This document shows positions 17,596 through 26,896 of a stretch of DNA of 64,000 nt, piece after piece. Each line of letters begins with the position of its first letter. The first letter of the stretch is position 1. Under the pieces are notes generated by a model. It worked only from the letters and a program-made list of their open reading frames with translations. It was not told the origin of the DNA and did no database searches. The DNA is from Agaribacillus aureus (lineage in GTDB: Bacteria > Bacteroidota > Bacteroidia > Cytophagales > Cyclobacteriaceae): contig JAUJEB010000008.1 in the NCBI GenBank assembly GCA_030442055.1, forward strand, positions 62,001 through 126,000. The letters run 5' to 3'. The translations under genes and the position numbers were made by a program.

Positions 17596-18009
17596 ATGGC
17601 CAAAGGATTTATACACGACCCCAGGATGAATTCCAGGGAAAAGGAATATGGAATTCTTATCGCGGAGGAGCTGGATGAGTTCGGAAGATGTAAAGAAATT
17701 GTTTACTTAAAAAATAACGTTTCACGATCACTCACATTTGGAAGCCCGGTTATTTTCAAAATAGATAAAGATGGTAAGATATCCAGCCCAAGAGGTGATG
17801 CAAAGGCCGCGATCGAGGTAGCTTCCGAGGTGGTTTTAAATGAAGAGGAAATTAATGAACATCCTATAACAAAAAATCTCAATATTTTTGCTAAAGTGCT
17901 TTTGGAGCTGGACGAGGAGGAATTGGAGCGGTTGACAAAAAGGACACGCACCGAAGATATTGAAAGAATGCTGAAAAAAGGGATTGATAAGTTACTTTGC
18001 CCGCCCTGA
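17596..18009 (+). CDS. Hypothetical protein between the two CHAT genes
   Basis: A 137-residue soluble protein that I do not recognise. The first 60 residues look like beta strands around aromatic, Lys and Gly positions (KEYGILIAEELDEFG, RSLTFGSPVIFKIDKDGKIS), loosely like a small OB or cold-shock-type barrel. The rest is helical and acidic, then basic (LDEEELERLTKRTRTEDIER). No signal peptide or membrane segment is present, so it should be cytoplasmic, unlike its CHAT neighbours. It is divergent from CHAT gene 1 and convergent with CHAT gene 2. It lacks the shared AATTTCC promoter element, so it may be regulated separately. Confidence 0.7.
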   Translation: MAKGFIHDPRMNSREKEYGILIAEELDEFGRCKEIVYLKNNVSRSLTFGSPVIFKIDKDGKISSPRGDAKAAIEVASEVVLNEEEINEHPITKNLNIFAKVLLELDEEELERLTKRTRTEDIERMLKKGIDKLLCPP

Positions 18010-18086
18010 ATACATCGGTTATTAGCTTTTATTTTTGGCAAAAAAAAGCGGCGTCACAAACATTGATATATTCAAAGCTAAACCAA

Positions 18087-21000
18087 CTAGGCGTGGTTAC
18101 GCGCCTTTTGTCTTCTCACCAAATAGGTTATTGCCAATATCAGCAGACAGGCCAGAGAAAATAGCCAGATGGTTCTAGCAGAAATGTTCTCGTTTTTGAA
18201 AATAGGCGTAGTCATGTCGCCGAGCGGGACAAATGCTGCCCAGGCTGAAGGATGTGCAGTGAGTTCTTCGGATTTATCTATATAACTTATTTTTGCATGC
18301 CTTAAAGCCTTGTCAACAGTAGCACCTTCCACCAGGAAATTATAAAAACTGCCCATCACCTGGGCAGTGGCATTGTCATTGGCCTTCCAATAACTCATGA
18401 TGATGGATTGGCAACCGGCATATGCAAAACTTCGCGCCATGCTGAAAATACCTTCGCCCTTGAATTGTTTCCCCAATCCGGTCTCGCAGGCACTTAGAAC
18501 TACCAGTTTTGCATTGATGTTGAGGTTTAAAAGCTCGTATGAGTGTAATATACCGTCATTGGCAGAGTCCATTTCGTTTTTGAATAAAAGGCTGTTGCTT
18601 AACATGCTTTCGTTATTGGCAATACCATGCACGGCAAGGTGTAATATATCGAACTGTGAAGCGATGGATTTAAATGCCGATTCTGTGGCCTGGTTTCCCT
18701 TGTAATAGGTACCATTTACAAATCTGGCGATATTGTTGATCTCCTTGGAAGAGCCGATTATTTCATTTTTCTTTTTTTGGCTGTTTGATTCGCTGGAATA
18801 ACTGAATGCCAATAGTTTAGGCTGGGATTTGCCTTGCGTCTTAATCTTGTTTTTTAATAACAAATTAACGGAATAGGCATAATTGAATTGATAATCCCTG
18901 ATAAGATAATCCAGGTTTTTGTAGTCGACCTTTTGGTAGTCTGGTAAAGATTGGATAATAGATTCGAACGGTAAGACTGAAAGTTTACCGTGGGGAATGA
19001 TAACCAGGTTTTTATTAAACCGGTCTGTCTCCAGGATTGGCTTAATCAATAATTCGTGGAGTTGAAAGGCACTTTGACAAAATAACTTGTAATTAGCAGG
19101 ATCGGTTATATCCAATGAATTGGAAATTTGATTCAGATAGGTGGTTATGGCACCTTCCAATTCCATTGATTTTTGTATTCTTTTAAAATGTACTGCCTCG
19201 TCGGAAATGCTGACAACATAAATATCATTTTTCCCATCATAGAGCTCTATAATTTTTGTTTTCGAATGCTTTAAAGCTTTTTGAACATCTTCTATGGACA
19301 ATGTTATGCTGTCAAATTTGAGGTCATAGTAATTGGGATATGCCGCTTTTAGTTTTTCGTATAGTCTTTCCTGATTTAATGCAGTGGCAAAAACCTGGTT
19401 TTGCAACTTATCCAACCGTCTCTGGTCGGGATTTTCCCGTTGCCGCAATTCATTTATGCTTTGTTTGAAATAAGCCATTTCGACTTTCAAGTCCTTTTCC
19501 AGTGCCGAAAGGGAATCGGGAATACCAAATTGCCGCTTGTTTTCATTTTTCATCAGGGACTCAAACAATAGCATGTATTTGCTTTTTTCGATCAATTGAA
19601 AGGCTATATTTTGAAAACGCATCTCTCCCGTCAATCGGGCTAATAAATAAGCACAGTCTATACCATTTTCCATTTGATCCTGAAAGTAATTTTCTATCAG
19701 TACCAATCGCGACTCTTCTGTAATGCTGTTATTTCTTTTTAGGTCAATTATTTTGCTGGCCAATAAATAAGTTTCCAAAGCAGCTTCAAGAAATTTTACA
19801 TCTTTGCTGTTATGATAGCGCCTTTTCAACAGCAACGCCTTTTTAATAATTACGTGGATGAAACTAAAGCCATGAATTTGGGTGGAAAATTCAGGGTTTA
19901 CCAGGACATTGCTTTCATCAAAATCGTCCACCAGACTAATCAGGGCATTTTGGTAATGTTGTAAACCTGTATGCAAGTCGTTGTTTTCGGCATACATATC
20001 ACCCATATACTCGTATATGATGGCGGTCCGGTCGTCCTTGGCCCCAAATACTTTTAACCTTATGGCTAAACTTTTATCAAAACATACGAGCGCGGAGTCA
20101 TACTTTTTTAATTGTGTATAGACCAGACCCAGACTCATAAAATTTTTTGCAATTTGATCGGAGTCCTCTGTGAAGTGCAGTTTGTTTATGTTTAAGCCCT
20201 GGATAAAATATGATTTGGCCAATTCAAATTGTTTTTGCTGTAGGTAAATAGATCCAATGCCATTATAGTATTCGGTCAGATAACTATTGTCTTGCCCAAA
20301 ATTAGCCTTGGAGATTTCGATGGCTTTTTGATAATGATATGTGGCATTCTCATAATCATTTTTATCATTGTAGGTATTGGCCAGAATGTTGTGACATAAA
20401 CCAATTCTTTGCCGGTTTTCTACCGGATGCATTAATGCGGTTTTCAGGGCTTTCAGTCCGTAGTTTATAGCACCTTCTGTATCGTCGTTGAGTCTTTTGG
20501 CACTGGCTACGGCATAATAGCCTCTCACAAGCTCTACATCTGCAGTATCTAATAACCTGCTTTTAATGTCTACCGAACCTTCGTAGTAGCTTTCCGCATT
20601 ATTGTAATCCGAGAGCCTGTACAGATACGTATCTCCTAGCGCCTTCATACTTTGGGCCACTAACAGGTGATTATTGCCAAGTCTTTTAATTCTGGTATTT
20701 AAAGCTTTTTGCTGAAAAGGTATGGCGGCATACGGATCGTTTATTCTTTCAAAATAGAGGCCAAGCCAATGTTGAGTCTCCGACATGGCCAGGCTGTTTG
20801 AGTCCAAATGTTTTTTGCCTAATGCCAGTGTGTTTTCCAGATTTAGAAACAAACTGTCGTTATCACCCTGTCTGAAATAGTAACTGGAAATTCTATTCCT
20901 TGCCATAATTAGCCCTTCCCAGTTTTTCTCCTTTTCAAATAAAGAGATAGCTGCCTGATAATAGGGTCGGGCAATTTTCCAGCCCTCCTTGTCTTTAATC

Positions 21001-21200
21001 TCATCCGCTTTGCTAAGGTAAGGATGACTGAATATTTTTCCGACTTTACCTGAGGTTTCAGTTATCAGCGAATCTGCCTCCCCGGCTTTGGCATTGTCTG
21101 TCGCGTTAAACTTTCCGGAATCACAACTCATTAGGCATGCGTAAAGAACGACGGTCCTAAACCATGACTGAATGACCTGGGGGGAGGTTTGAGTGATCAT
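18087..21200 (-). CDS. TPR-CHAT protein 2 (caspase-like), envelope-anchored
   Basis: A 1037-residue paralogue of the CHAT protein encoded at 14.3-17.4 kb, with the same plan: signal peptide with lipobox LMSC followed by Asp, TPR array (about residues 90-480, for example GIGSIYLQQKQFELAKSYFI), coiled-coil linker, CHAT domain, C-terminal membrane helix (about 1010-1028) and basic tail. The dyad is His858 (LHLAVHG) and Cys905 (LSACETG), also 47 residues apart. The two are clearly related but diverged, most similar in the CHAT core (EGIFSMARSFAYAGCQSIIM against EGVFSMARAFAYAGCPSIVM). Different TPR surfaces suggest different partners or signals. It has its own copy of the shared promoter element. 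Confidence 0.88.
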   Translation of the reverse strand: MITQTSPQVIQSWFRTVVLYACLMSCDSGKFNATDNAKAGEADSLITETSGKVGKIFSHPYLSKADEIKDKEGWKIARPYYQAAISLFEKEKNWEGLIMARNRISSYYFRQGDNDSLFLNLENTLALGKKHLDSNSLAMSETQHWLGLYFERINDPYAAIPFQQKALNTRIKRLGNNHLLVAQSMKALGDTYLYRLSDYNNAESYYEGSVDIKSRLLDTADVELVRGYYAVASAKRLNDDTEGAINYGLKALKTALMHPVENRQRIGLCHNILANTYNDKNDYENATYHYQKAIEISKANFGQDNSYLTEYYNGIGSIYLQQKQFELAKSYFIQGLNINKLHFTEDSDQIAKNFMSLGLVYTQLKKYDSALVCFDKSLAIRLKVFGAKDDRTAIIYEYMGDMYAENNDLHTGLQHYQNALISLVDDFDESNVLVNPEFSTQIHGFSFIHVIIKKALLLKRRYHNSKDVKFLEAALETYLLASKIIDLKRNNSITEESRLVLIENYFQDQMENGIDCAYLLARLTGEMRFQNIAFQLIEKSKYMLLFESLMKNENKRQFGIPDSLSALEKDLKVEMAYFKQSINELRQRENPDQRRLDKLQNQVFATALNQERLYEKLKAAYPNYYDLKFDSITLSIEDVQKALKHSKTKIIELYDGKNDIYVVSISDEAVHFKRIQKSMELEGAITTYLNQISNSLDITDPANYKLFCQSAFQLHELLIKPILETDRFNKNLVIIPHGKLSVLPFESIIQSLPDYQKVDYKNLDYLIRDYQFNYAYSVNLLLKNKIKTQGKSQPKLLAFSYSSESNSQKKKNEIIGSSKEINNIARFVNGTYYKGNQATESAFKSIASQFDILHLAVHGIANNESMLSNSLLFKNEMDSANDGILHSYELLNLNINAKLVVLSACETGLGKQFKGEGIFSMARSFAYAGCQSIIMSYWKANDNATAQVMGSFYNFLVEGATVDKALRHAKISYIDKSEELTAHPSAWAAFVPLGDMTTPIFKNENISARTIWLFSLACLLILAITYLVRRQKARNHA

Positions 21201-21221
21201 TAATAGGGTTTTTGATTAACT

Positions 21222-21256
21222 ATAAAATTAAACATATGTACTGGAAGATGGAAATT
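21222..21256 (-). promoter_or_regulatory. Promoter-like element shared with CHAT gene 1
   Basis: On the minus strand AATTTCCATCTTCC (21256-21243), then 12 nt, then TAATTTTAT (21230-21222), ending 21 nt before the start codon. The 14-mer is identical to that upstream of CHAT gene 1. Confidence 0.65.
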
Positions 21257-21365
21257 GCCAGAGACGAATCACAAGTATTTATCGACAAACATTCCAAACC
21301 CGTTCACTACCAGGATCCCCGGTAGGCACTGGCTACGCCATCATCGATCTCAAAAATAATAGTGC

Positions 21366-22415
21366 CTAAATAATCTTTGCACGGGCAAAGTCTATTTGAA
21401 AAGTGACCGTGCTATCAACTTTATAACCGTGGTTGGCAGAGGCCTTGATGTAAAGCAGGTGTGATTGAGATGCGGTGTCGGCCAATGCAACGGTTAGAAG
21501 ACAATGATCCCCCATAAAATGAGAGGCTACCAATTGTCCTTTAAAACCAGGCTCCTTTCCGCTGGTGAGGGTCACATTTTCAGCGCGGAAAATTATTTTG
21601 AGCTGGTCTCCCTCCCAGCTTTGTGGTACTGAGGCGAGCTGGCCAAGCTCCGACAACCATCCATTCTCCCTTTTGTTCAGCGTTAAGGTATTGATTTTAC
21701 CAAAGAACTTCCCGACATTTTCATTGGCGGGATTTTGATATATGTCAATGGGGCTGCCGATCTGTAATACCTTGCCTCGGTGCATCAGCGCTATTTTGTC
21801 AGCAGCCAGCAATGCATCGGTGGTATCATGGGTAACAAAAATAGCCGTTGCGCCTGCTTTTTTGAGTATTTTTTTTACCTCCTCACGCACCTGGTTTTTC
21901 AGTACGTTATCCAGATTGCTAAATGGCTCGTCCAGCAGCACAATCTCGGGACGGGGTGCGAGTGCCCGTGCCAGCGCCACTCTTTGCTGTTGCCCCCCCG
22001 ACAGTTGGTGAGGAAAACGGTTTTCCATTTCTTCCAGGTTTACCAGGGTTAGTAATTCATTTACTTTCCTCGCTTTATCCTGTTTGGTCAACCAGCTTAA
22101 TCCAAAGGCAACATTGTCAAAGACATTGTAATGAGGAAATAAGGCGTGATTTTGAAAAACCAGGCCGACCTTTCTTTTTTCAGGTTTGATAAATATTTTG
22201 TCATCTACCACCACGTCATCTCCTATCGCAATAGTTCCCTGATCCGGGTAATCCAAACCAGCGATCAATCTTAGCAATGTTGTTTTACCACTCCCACTTT
22301 CACCCAGCAAAGCCAATATTTCTCCCACTTCCACGTCAAGGGAAATATCGGATATTGCCGGACCTTCACGCTTGAGGAAGGTTTTAGATAAATGTTCAAT
22401 CTGTAGCGCCTTCAT
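21366..22415 (-). CDS. Ferric-iron type ABC transporter ATP-binding protein
   Basis: A 349-residue ATPase with Walker A GESGSGKTT, Q-loop VFQNHALFPH, signature LSGGQQQRVALARALAP, Walker B IVLLDEPFSN and H-loop FVTHDTTDA. The C-terminal 110 residues form a TOBE-like regulatory domain, as in FbpC and other transporters of the polyamine/iron group. It overlaps the permease gene by 20 bp, and together with the binding protein they form one minus-strand operon. The nearby binding protein with a Tyr-Tyr motif points to ferric iron as cargo. Confidence 0.93.
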   Translation of the reverse strand: MKALQIEHLSKTFLKREGPAISDISLDVEVGEILALLGESGSGKTTLLRLIAGLDYPDQGTIAIGDDVVVDDKIFIKPEKRKVGLVFQNHALFPHYNVFDNVAFGLSWLTKQDKARKVNELLTLVNLEEMENRFPHQLSGGQQQRVALARALAPRPEIVLLDEPFSNLDNVLKNQVREEVKKILKKAGATAIFVTHDTTDALLAADKIALMHRGKVLQIGSPIDIYQNPANENVGKFFGKINTLTLNKRENGWLSELGQLASVPQSWEGDQLKIIFRAENVTLTSGKEPGFKGQLVASHFMGDHCLLTVALADTASQSHLLYIKASANHGYKVDSTVTFQIDFARAKII

Positions 22416-24060
22416 AAAGGGAATTTCTTGAAATTAGTTTGCTTAGCACGATAATAGGAATAATACCGGTAAGTACAATAATGAGTGCGGCATTTGCCGA
22501 TTCGGCTACCATCTCATCACTGGCCAGTTCGAAGGCTTTCGTAGCTAATGTATGGAAGTTGAAAGGCCTTAATATGAGGGTAAGTGGCAATTCTTTCAGA
22601 ACATCAACAAAAACTAACAGTGCCCCACTCAGCAAGGCCCCTTTCATCAATGGAATGTTGATTTTTACCAGGCATTTGAAAGGACCAAAACCCAAAGTCC
22701 TGGCTGCCTCGGTAAGCTGCCACCCGATTTTTTTGAAACCTTCTTCAGTTGGGTTAAAAGCCACCACTAAAAACCTGACCAGATAGGCGAAAATTAGCAT
22801 AAATAAAGAACCTGATATGATTAATCCTAAGGAATTACCTGTTAGTCTTTCCAGACCTTTGATTAGGAATTTATCGATAGATAAAACCGGGATCATGATG
22901 CCTACGGCAATGACCGCACCGGGAATAGCATAACCAATGTTGGCAACTTTGGTCATGATTGCTGCAAAATATCCGCCATTTAATTTTACGGCATATGCTA
23001 AAATCAAAGCTACCAATACACTTAACAGGGCCGTAATGCCTGCTACCGAAAAGCTATTAAGTATCATCTGCCAAAATTCCTGCCCCATTACCGAGCGAAA
23101 GGTTTTAAATGACCAAAAGCCTAGTTGTAATACGGGTACAACAAACCCAAGCAGAAGCGGCGTTAAACAGACGATGCATACTGCAAGCCTCTTAATCCCT
23201 TGTAGTTGAAATCTCGCCAGGGAGTTTGAAGCACCTGTTATTTGATCATACTTTCTGCCACCTCTTTGTATTTGTTCCAGGCCCAGAAAAAGCAGCACAA
23301 AACCCATTAGCAGTGCGGACAAAAAAATGGCTGACTGTACATCGCCCAGGGAAAACCACGCCCTGAAAATACCGGTCGTGAACGTGGGTACACCAAAATA
23401 TTTGACGGCTCCGTAATCATTTAATACTTCCATAATAACCAGGCTTACGCCTGCGATAATGGCTGGACGGGAAAGTGGCAGAACCAATTTATAAAATATC
23501 TTCCATGGGGAGCAACCCAGCACTCTCCCGGATTCTATAATGGCAGCAGATTGATTGATAAAAGCAGCTCTGGCGGTGGCATAAACATAGGGATACAATA
23601 CGAAAGACAACAAAATTATTACCCCATAGATGTTCATAATATCAAACGTGAACGGTTGATCCGGAAACCAGCGACGATATAGAATTTGCAGGGGGCCGGC
23701 AAAGTCAAAAATCCCCGCATAAGTGTAGGCAATAATATAGGAAGGAATGGCCAGCGGCAGGATGAGTGCCCACTCAAAAAACTTTCTGCCCGGAAACTCG
23801 CAAGTGCTGACAAACCAGGCCGTTGAAACACCCGTCAATATGGTTAAAGCCCCAATGCCAATCGTCAGCATCAGGGAGTTGGTCACATAATTGAATAATA
23901 CTGTATTTTGAATGTGGTTCCAGGAATCTCCGGGCCCCTTAAACAAACCAAAAAAAATCGATAGCAGCGGAATAGCAATCGCCAGGACAATGATTACCAG
24001 GTAGATTGTCCATGAGTTAAAACGGATTTTGCTAAAAGCCAGATACCTATTTTGCGCCAC
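22396..24060 (-). CDS. Ferric-iron type ABC transporter permease (fused two-domain)
   Basis: A 554-residue inner-membrane protein with about twelve membrane segments and two binding-protein-dependent permease domains in tandem. The EAA-type loops are visible as AAIIESGRVLGCSPWKIFYK in the first half and TEAARTLGFGPFKCLVKINI in the second. Fused double permeases are typical of FbpB-like iron transporters. The likely start is GTG; no in-frame ATG is better placed. The gene overlaps the ATPase gene downstream and follows the binding-protein gene by 79 bp. Confidence 0.92.
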   Translation of the reverse strand: MAQNRYLAFSKIRFNSWTIYLVIIVLAIAIPLLSIFFGLFKGPGDSWNHIQNTVLFNYVTNSLMLTIGIGALTILTGVSTAWFVSTCEFPGRKFFEWALILPLAIPSYIIAYTYAGIFDFAGPLQILYRRWFPDQPFTFDIMNIYGVIILLSFVLYPYVYATARAAFINQSAAIIESGRVLGCSPWKIFYKLVLPLSRPAIIAGVSLVIMEVLNDYGAVKYFGVPTFTTGIFRAWFSLGDVQSAIFLSALLMGFVLLFLGLEQIQRGGRKYDQITGASNSLARFQLQGIKRLAVCIVCLTPLLLGFVVPVLQLGFWSFKTFRSVMGQEFWQMILNSFSVAGITALLSVLVALILAYAVKLNGGYFAAIMTKVANIGYAIPGAVIAVGIMIPVLSIDKFLIKGLERLTGNSLGLIISGSLFMLIFAYLVRFLVVAFNPTEEGFKKIGWQLTEAARTLGFGPFKCLVKINIPLMKGALLSGALLVFVDVLKELPLTLILRPFNFHTLATKAFELASDEMVAESANAALIIVLTGIIPIIVLSKLISRNSLYEGATD

Positions 24061-24139
24061 AATGGAGTAAATTGCCGAGCATCTTTTCGATCATAGGAAA
24101 ATGAAAGACCTGTCATCTGCCGGCTGTTTAAACAAGCCG

Positions 24140-25198
24140 CTATTTCCAGCCAACTTCATCAAATAACATTACTGCAGCCTGATTGTTTTCACCAAGCACG
24201 GATAAATTTATGGCGTCGGATTTAAATGTTCCCCATGAATCCAAAAGCTCGGCCACTTTCACGCCAGGCTTAACCGGATATTCATAGTTAGCACCGGCAA
24301 AAACAGATTGTGCTTTATCGCCAGATAAATACTCAATAAACTTAACAGCATTGGCCTCGTTTGGAGCGTGTTTTGCCACAGCAGCGCCACTAACATTAAT
24401 ATGGGTGCCCCGGCCTTCTCCCTGATTGGGAAAAAATACCTTGACCGCTTTGCCAGCAGTTACTTCTTCTTCAACCTTTGAATTCAGAAGTTTTCCTATA
24501 TAATAAGTGTTGACCACGGCAATATCACCAATGCCCGAGGCAATCGCCTTTACCTGGTCGCGGTCACTGCCTTTGGGCTCCCTGGCCATATTTTTTACCA
24601 TACCTTCCGCCCACGCTTTGGCGCCATCTTCCCCGTTTGCAGCAATAAGTGATGCCATTAGCGATTGGTTGTAAATATTGCTGGATGAACGAATCAATAA
24701 TTTGCCCTTCCATTTATCGTCGATGAGTGATTCATAAGTAGATAAGTCGGTTTCATTCACGCGGTCCGGTGCATAAACAATAACCCTTGCCCGGTAAGTA
24801 ACACCAAACCAATGACCTTCCGGATCCCGGAATTTAGAGGGGATATTGTCCTCTAAAACCGTGGACTTAACGGCTTTAATGAGCCCTTTTTCTTTCGCCC
24901 TATGCAGCCTTCCGGCGTCCACGGTTATTAATACATCCGCCGGGGACTTGTCACCTTCCAGCTCCATTTTTTGTATCAATTCATCGGCACTGGCGTTGAC
25001 CACATTGACTTTTATTCCGGTTTCAGTCGTGAAGTCAGCAAAGAGTTGCTTGTCAACGTCGTAATGTCGGTGGGTGTAAACATTTACTACTTGTTCTTCC
25101 GGACTTTCTTCCTGGTTTCGGGCTTTTTCACTGCCGCAGGAATACATGAGAAATCCCATACCGACAGCTATTAAAATAAACAGCTTGTTTTTAAACAT
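24140..25198 (-). CDS. Ferric-iron ABC transporter substrate-binding lipoprotein
   Basis: A 352-residue lipoprotein with signal MFKNKLFILIAVGMGFLMYSC; the lipobox LMYSC gives a lipidated Cys near residue 21. The mature part is a class II periplasmic binding protein beginning VVNVYTHRHYDVDKQLFADF. The adjacent tyrosines in VVNTYYIGKLLNS match the Tyr pair that coordinates ferric iron in FbpA-type proteins. It is the first gene of the transporter operon, with a TACTTTTG -7 box and a TTTAGA/TCTAAA palindrome just upstream, as expected for metal-repressed uptake. Cargo other than iron is possible but less likely. Confidence 0.9.
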   Translation of the reverse strand: MFKNKLFILIAVGMGFLMYSCGSEKARNQEESPEEQVVNVYTHRHYDVDKQLFADFTTETGIKVNVVNASADELIQKMELEGDKSPADVLITVDAGRLHRAKEKGLIKAVKSTVLEDNIPSKFRDPEGHWFGVTYRARVIVYAPDRVNETDLSTYESLIDDKWKGKLLIRSSSNIYNQSLMASLIAANGEDGAKAWAEGMVKNMAREPKGSDRDQVKAIASGIGDIAVVNTYYIGKLLNSKVEEEVTAGKAVKVFFPNQGEGRGTHINVSGAAVAKHAPNEANAVKFIEYLSGDKAQSVFAGANYEYPVKPGVKVAELLDSWGTFKSDAINLSVLGENNQAAVMLFDEVGWK

Positions 25199-25224
25199 TT
25201 TCTAATTTTTTGTTCAAGTTGATA

Positions 25225-25232
25225 CAAAAGTA
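25225..25232 (-). promoter_or_regulatory. -7 box of the iron transporter operon
   Basis: The minus strand reads TACTTTTG, an exact TAnnTTTG match, 26 nt upstream of the binding-protein start codon. The adjoining palindrome covers the expected -33 region. Confidence 0.55.
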
Positions 25233-25239
25233 GAAAGTA

Positions 25240-25256
25240 TTTAGAATAAATCTAAA
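25240..25256. promoter_or_regulatory. Candidate metal-responsive operator
   Basis: TTTAGAATAAATCTAAA is a 17-bp palindrome with 7 of 8 pairs matching around a central A. It lies 7 bp upstream of the -7 box of the iron-uptake operon. Its TTTAG/CTAAA ends resemble the TTAGG/CCTAA-like ends of DtxR/MntR-family sites, but I cannot decide between a DtxR-type and a Fur-type repressor. Confidence 0.55.
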
Positions 25257-25304
25257 TTAATAGGGGTTAATAAATTAATTCGAAATAATCGCGCGTATTA
25301 TAGC

Positions 25305-25670
25305 CTAAATAAGGGATGTTCTTTCGTAATTGCAAAGATCAAGGAGCAGGTCGACGATGCCAGTTTTATCTTTAAGCTTAAAACCTGAATAATTAAAATT
25401 CAACACTTCGCCATTGCTGGAATTGAACTGGATATTGCCTTTGATCCGGTTGTTTTGCAGGGAGTTAATTAAGATTTTGTAGATGATTAAATCTTTACCA
25501 TCGCTGTAGCAACAATCCAGTTTCCATGTTAAATCCCGATGTTGTTCTATCAGGTAATTTAATAGGTTCACTATGGTAGATTTTTTAATCACGATTAATG
25601 TTGGAAATTTAATAACAATTTTGCTAACAGTGATAGTATCTGTTTTTTTAATTTTAGAATTATTAAGCAC
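25305..25670 (-). CDS. Hypothetical protein, uncertain
   Basis: An open frame of 121 codons starting at GTG, with no internal Met. The middle (STIVNLLNYLIEQHRDLTWK) and end (LKDKTGIVDLLLDLCNYERT) look like amphipathic helices and strands of a folded protein, but I recognise no family. Composition is AT-rich, unlike the flanking genes. It sits between the iron transporter operon and the divergent oxyR gene. The non-ATG start and lack of a promoter keep confidence low. Confidence 0.4.
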   Translation of the reverse strand: MLNNSKIKKTDTITVSKIVIKFPTLIVIKKSTIVNLLNYLIEQHRDLTWKLDCCYSDGKDLIIYKILINSLQNNRIKGNIQFNSSNGEVLNFNYSGFKLKDKTGIVDLLLDLCNYERTSLI

Positions 25671-25771
25671 AAATAGCTGATTCTAATAATTAAACGTAAA
25701 ACATCTGATCGTTGTTTTATGAAATATGTTTTTAGAACAGTCAAAATGGATGTTTCAATTAATTTAGATGT

Positions 25772-26710
25772 ATGACCCTGATACAATTAGAATACGTCGT
25801 TGCCGTCGATACATACCGCCATTTTGCGAAGGCCGCTGAAAAATGTTTCATTACGCAGCCGACCTTGAGCATGCAAATTCAGAAACTGGAAGACTCACTT
25901 GGTGTGATCATCTTCGACCGTAGCAAGCATCCGGTGATGCCCACTGAAATTGGTCAATCTATTATCAAGCAGGCTCGCATAGTTTTAAATGAGTCAAAAA
26001 AGATAAAGGAAATCATTGATGACGAAAAGCAGGAGCTTGTAGGTGAAATAAGGCTTGGCATTATACCCACCCTGTCGCCCTACTTGCTGCCGTTGTTTAT
26101 CAATACGTTTATTGAAAAATACCCCAGGGTAGAGATCCAGGTGGAAGAGTTTTTGACCTCTCAGATAATAGAGAAATTAAAATATGACCTGCTGGACATA
26201 GGATTGGTGGTGACGCCTGTGAAGGAACAGGGGATCATAGAAAAGCCGCTATTCTACGAAGAATTTTATACTTACGTTTCAAGCCAGCACGCTTTGTCGA
26301 AAAAGCCGGTTTTGTCCATGGATGATATAGATGTTAATGATTTATGGTTATTAAATGAAGGGCATTGTTTCAGGGAACAGACACTTAATTTATGCGGAGC
26401 CTACCAGGATAAACCTAAGAATGAGCACTTCAGATATGAAAGCGGATCGTTGGAGGCTCTTAGAAAAATTGTAGATCAGAGAAGAGGATTAACACTTTTG
26501 CCAGAGTTGGCTACCTATGATCTCACGCTCGAAAACAAGAAAAAACTAAGGCCATTTGTAGCCCCGGTGCCGGTAAGAGAGGTAAGTTTGATCATGCACC
26601 GCAGCTTTCTTAAGCGCAAAATTGTGGAAGCACTATTTAAGGAAATCATCGATTCATTGCCTCCTGACATGGCCGCCAGAAAGCAGGGTAATGTTATAAA
26701 GTGGCGCTAA
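25772..26710 (+). CDS. oxyR: Hydrogen peroxide-responsive LysR regulator OxyR
   Basis: A 312-residue LysR-type regulator. The N-terminal winged helix spans residues 1-60 (FAKAAEKCFITQPTLSMQIQ). The effector domain contains GHCFREQTLNLCG with cysteines at exactly 199 and 208, the same numbering as the redox pair of Escherichia coli OxyR. It therefore probably senses peroxide through a disulfide and activates antioxidant genes. It is divergent from the ferric-iron transporter, with a doubtful small ORF between, which couples peroxide defence and iron supply in one locus. Confidence 0.93.
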   Translation: MTLIQLEYVVAVDTYRHFAKAAEKCFITQPTLSMQIQKLEDSLGVIIFDRSKHPVMPTEIGQSIIKQARIVLNESKKIKEIIDDEKQELVGEIRLGIIPTLSPYLLPLFINTFIEKYPRVEIQVEEFLTSQIIEKLKYDLLDIGLVVTPVKEQGIIEKPLFYEEFYTYVSSQHALSKKPVLSMDDIDVNDLWLLNEGHCFREQTLNLCGAYQDKPKNEHFRYESGSLEALRKIVDQRRGLTLLPELATYDLTLENKKKLRPFVAPVPVREVSLIMHRSFLKRKIVEALFKEIIDSLPPDMAARKQGNVIKWR

Positions 26711-26896
26711 TTTTATCAAAACAGGGGAGACTCAGACATTTTTTTGGTCTCAAAAGTGTTCAATTGTGAGCAATTATTGTCATATATGCGAACATAATTT
26801 GTGTTTTTTTAATTATAATCTATTCTAATCCGCTCTATTACAGAAAGTTAGGGGAAATGGTATATTAATTGACGGACATTATCAAAAGTTGGTAAT

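Noticed and set aside
14293-21200. CRISPR-associated caspase (type III-E like) locus
   Set aside because: The TPR-CHAT proteins recall that effector, but no repeats, gRAMP or other Cas gene is present and both proteins carry export signals.
25595-25786. 63-codon minus-strand frame overlapping the start of oxyR
   Set aside because: It is very AT-rich, overlaps oxyR and another uncertain frame, and shows no protein-like pattern.
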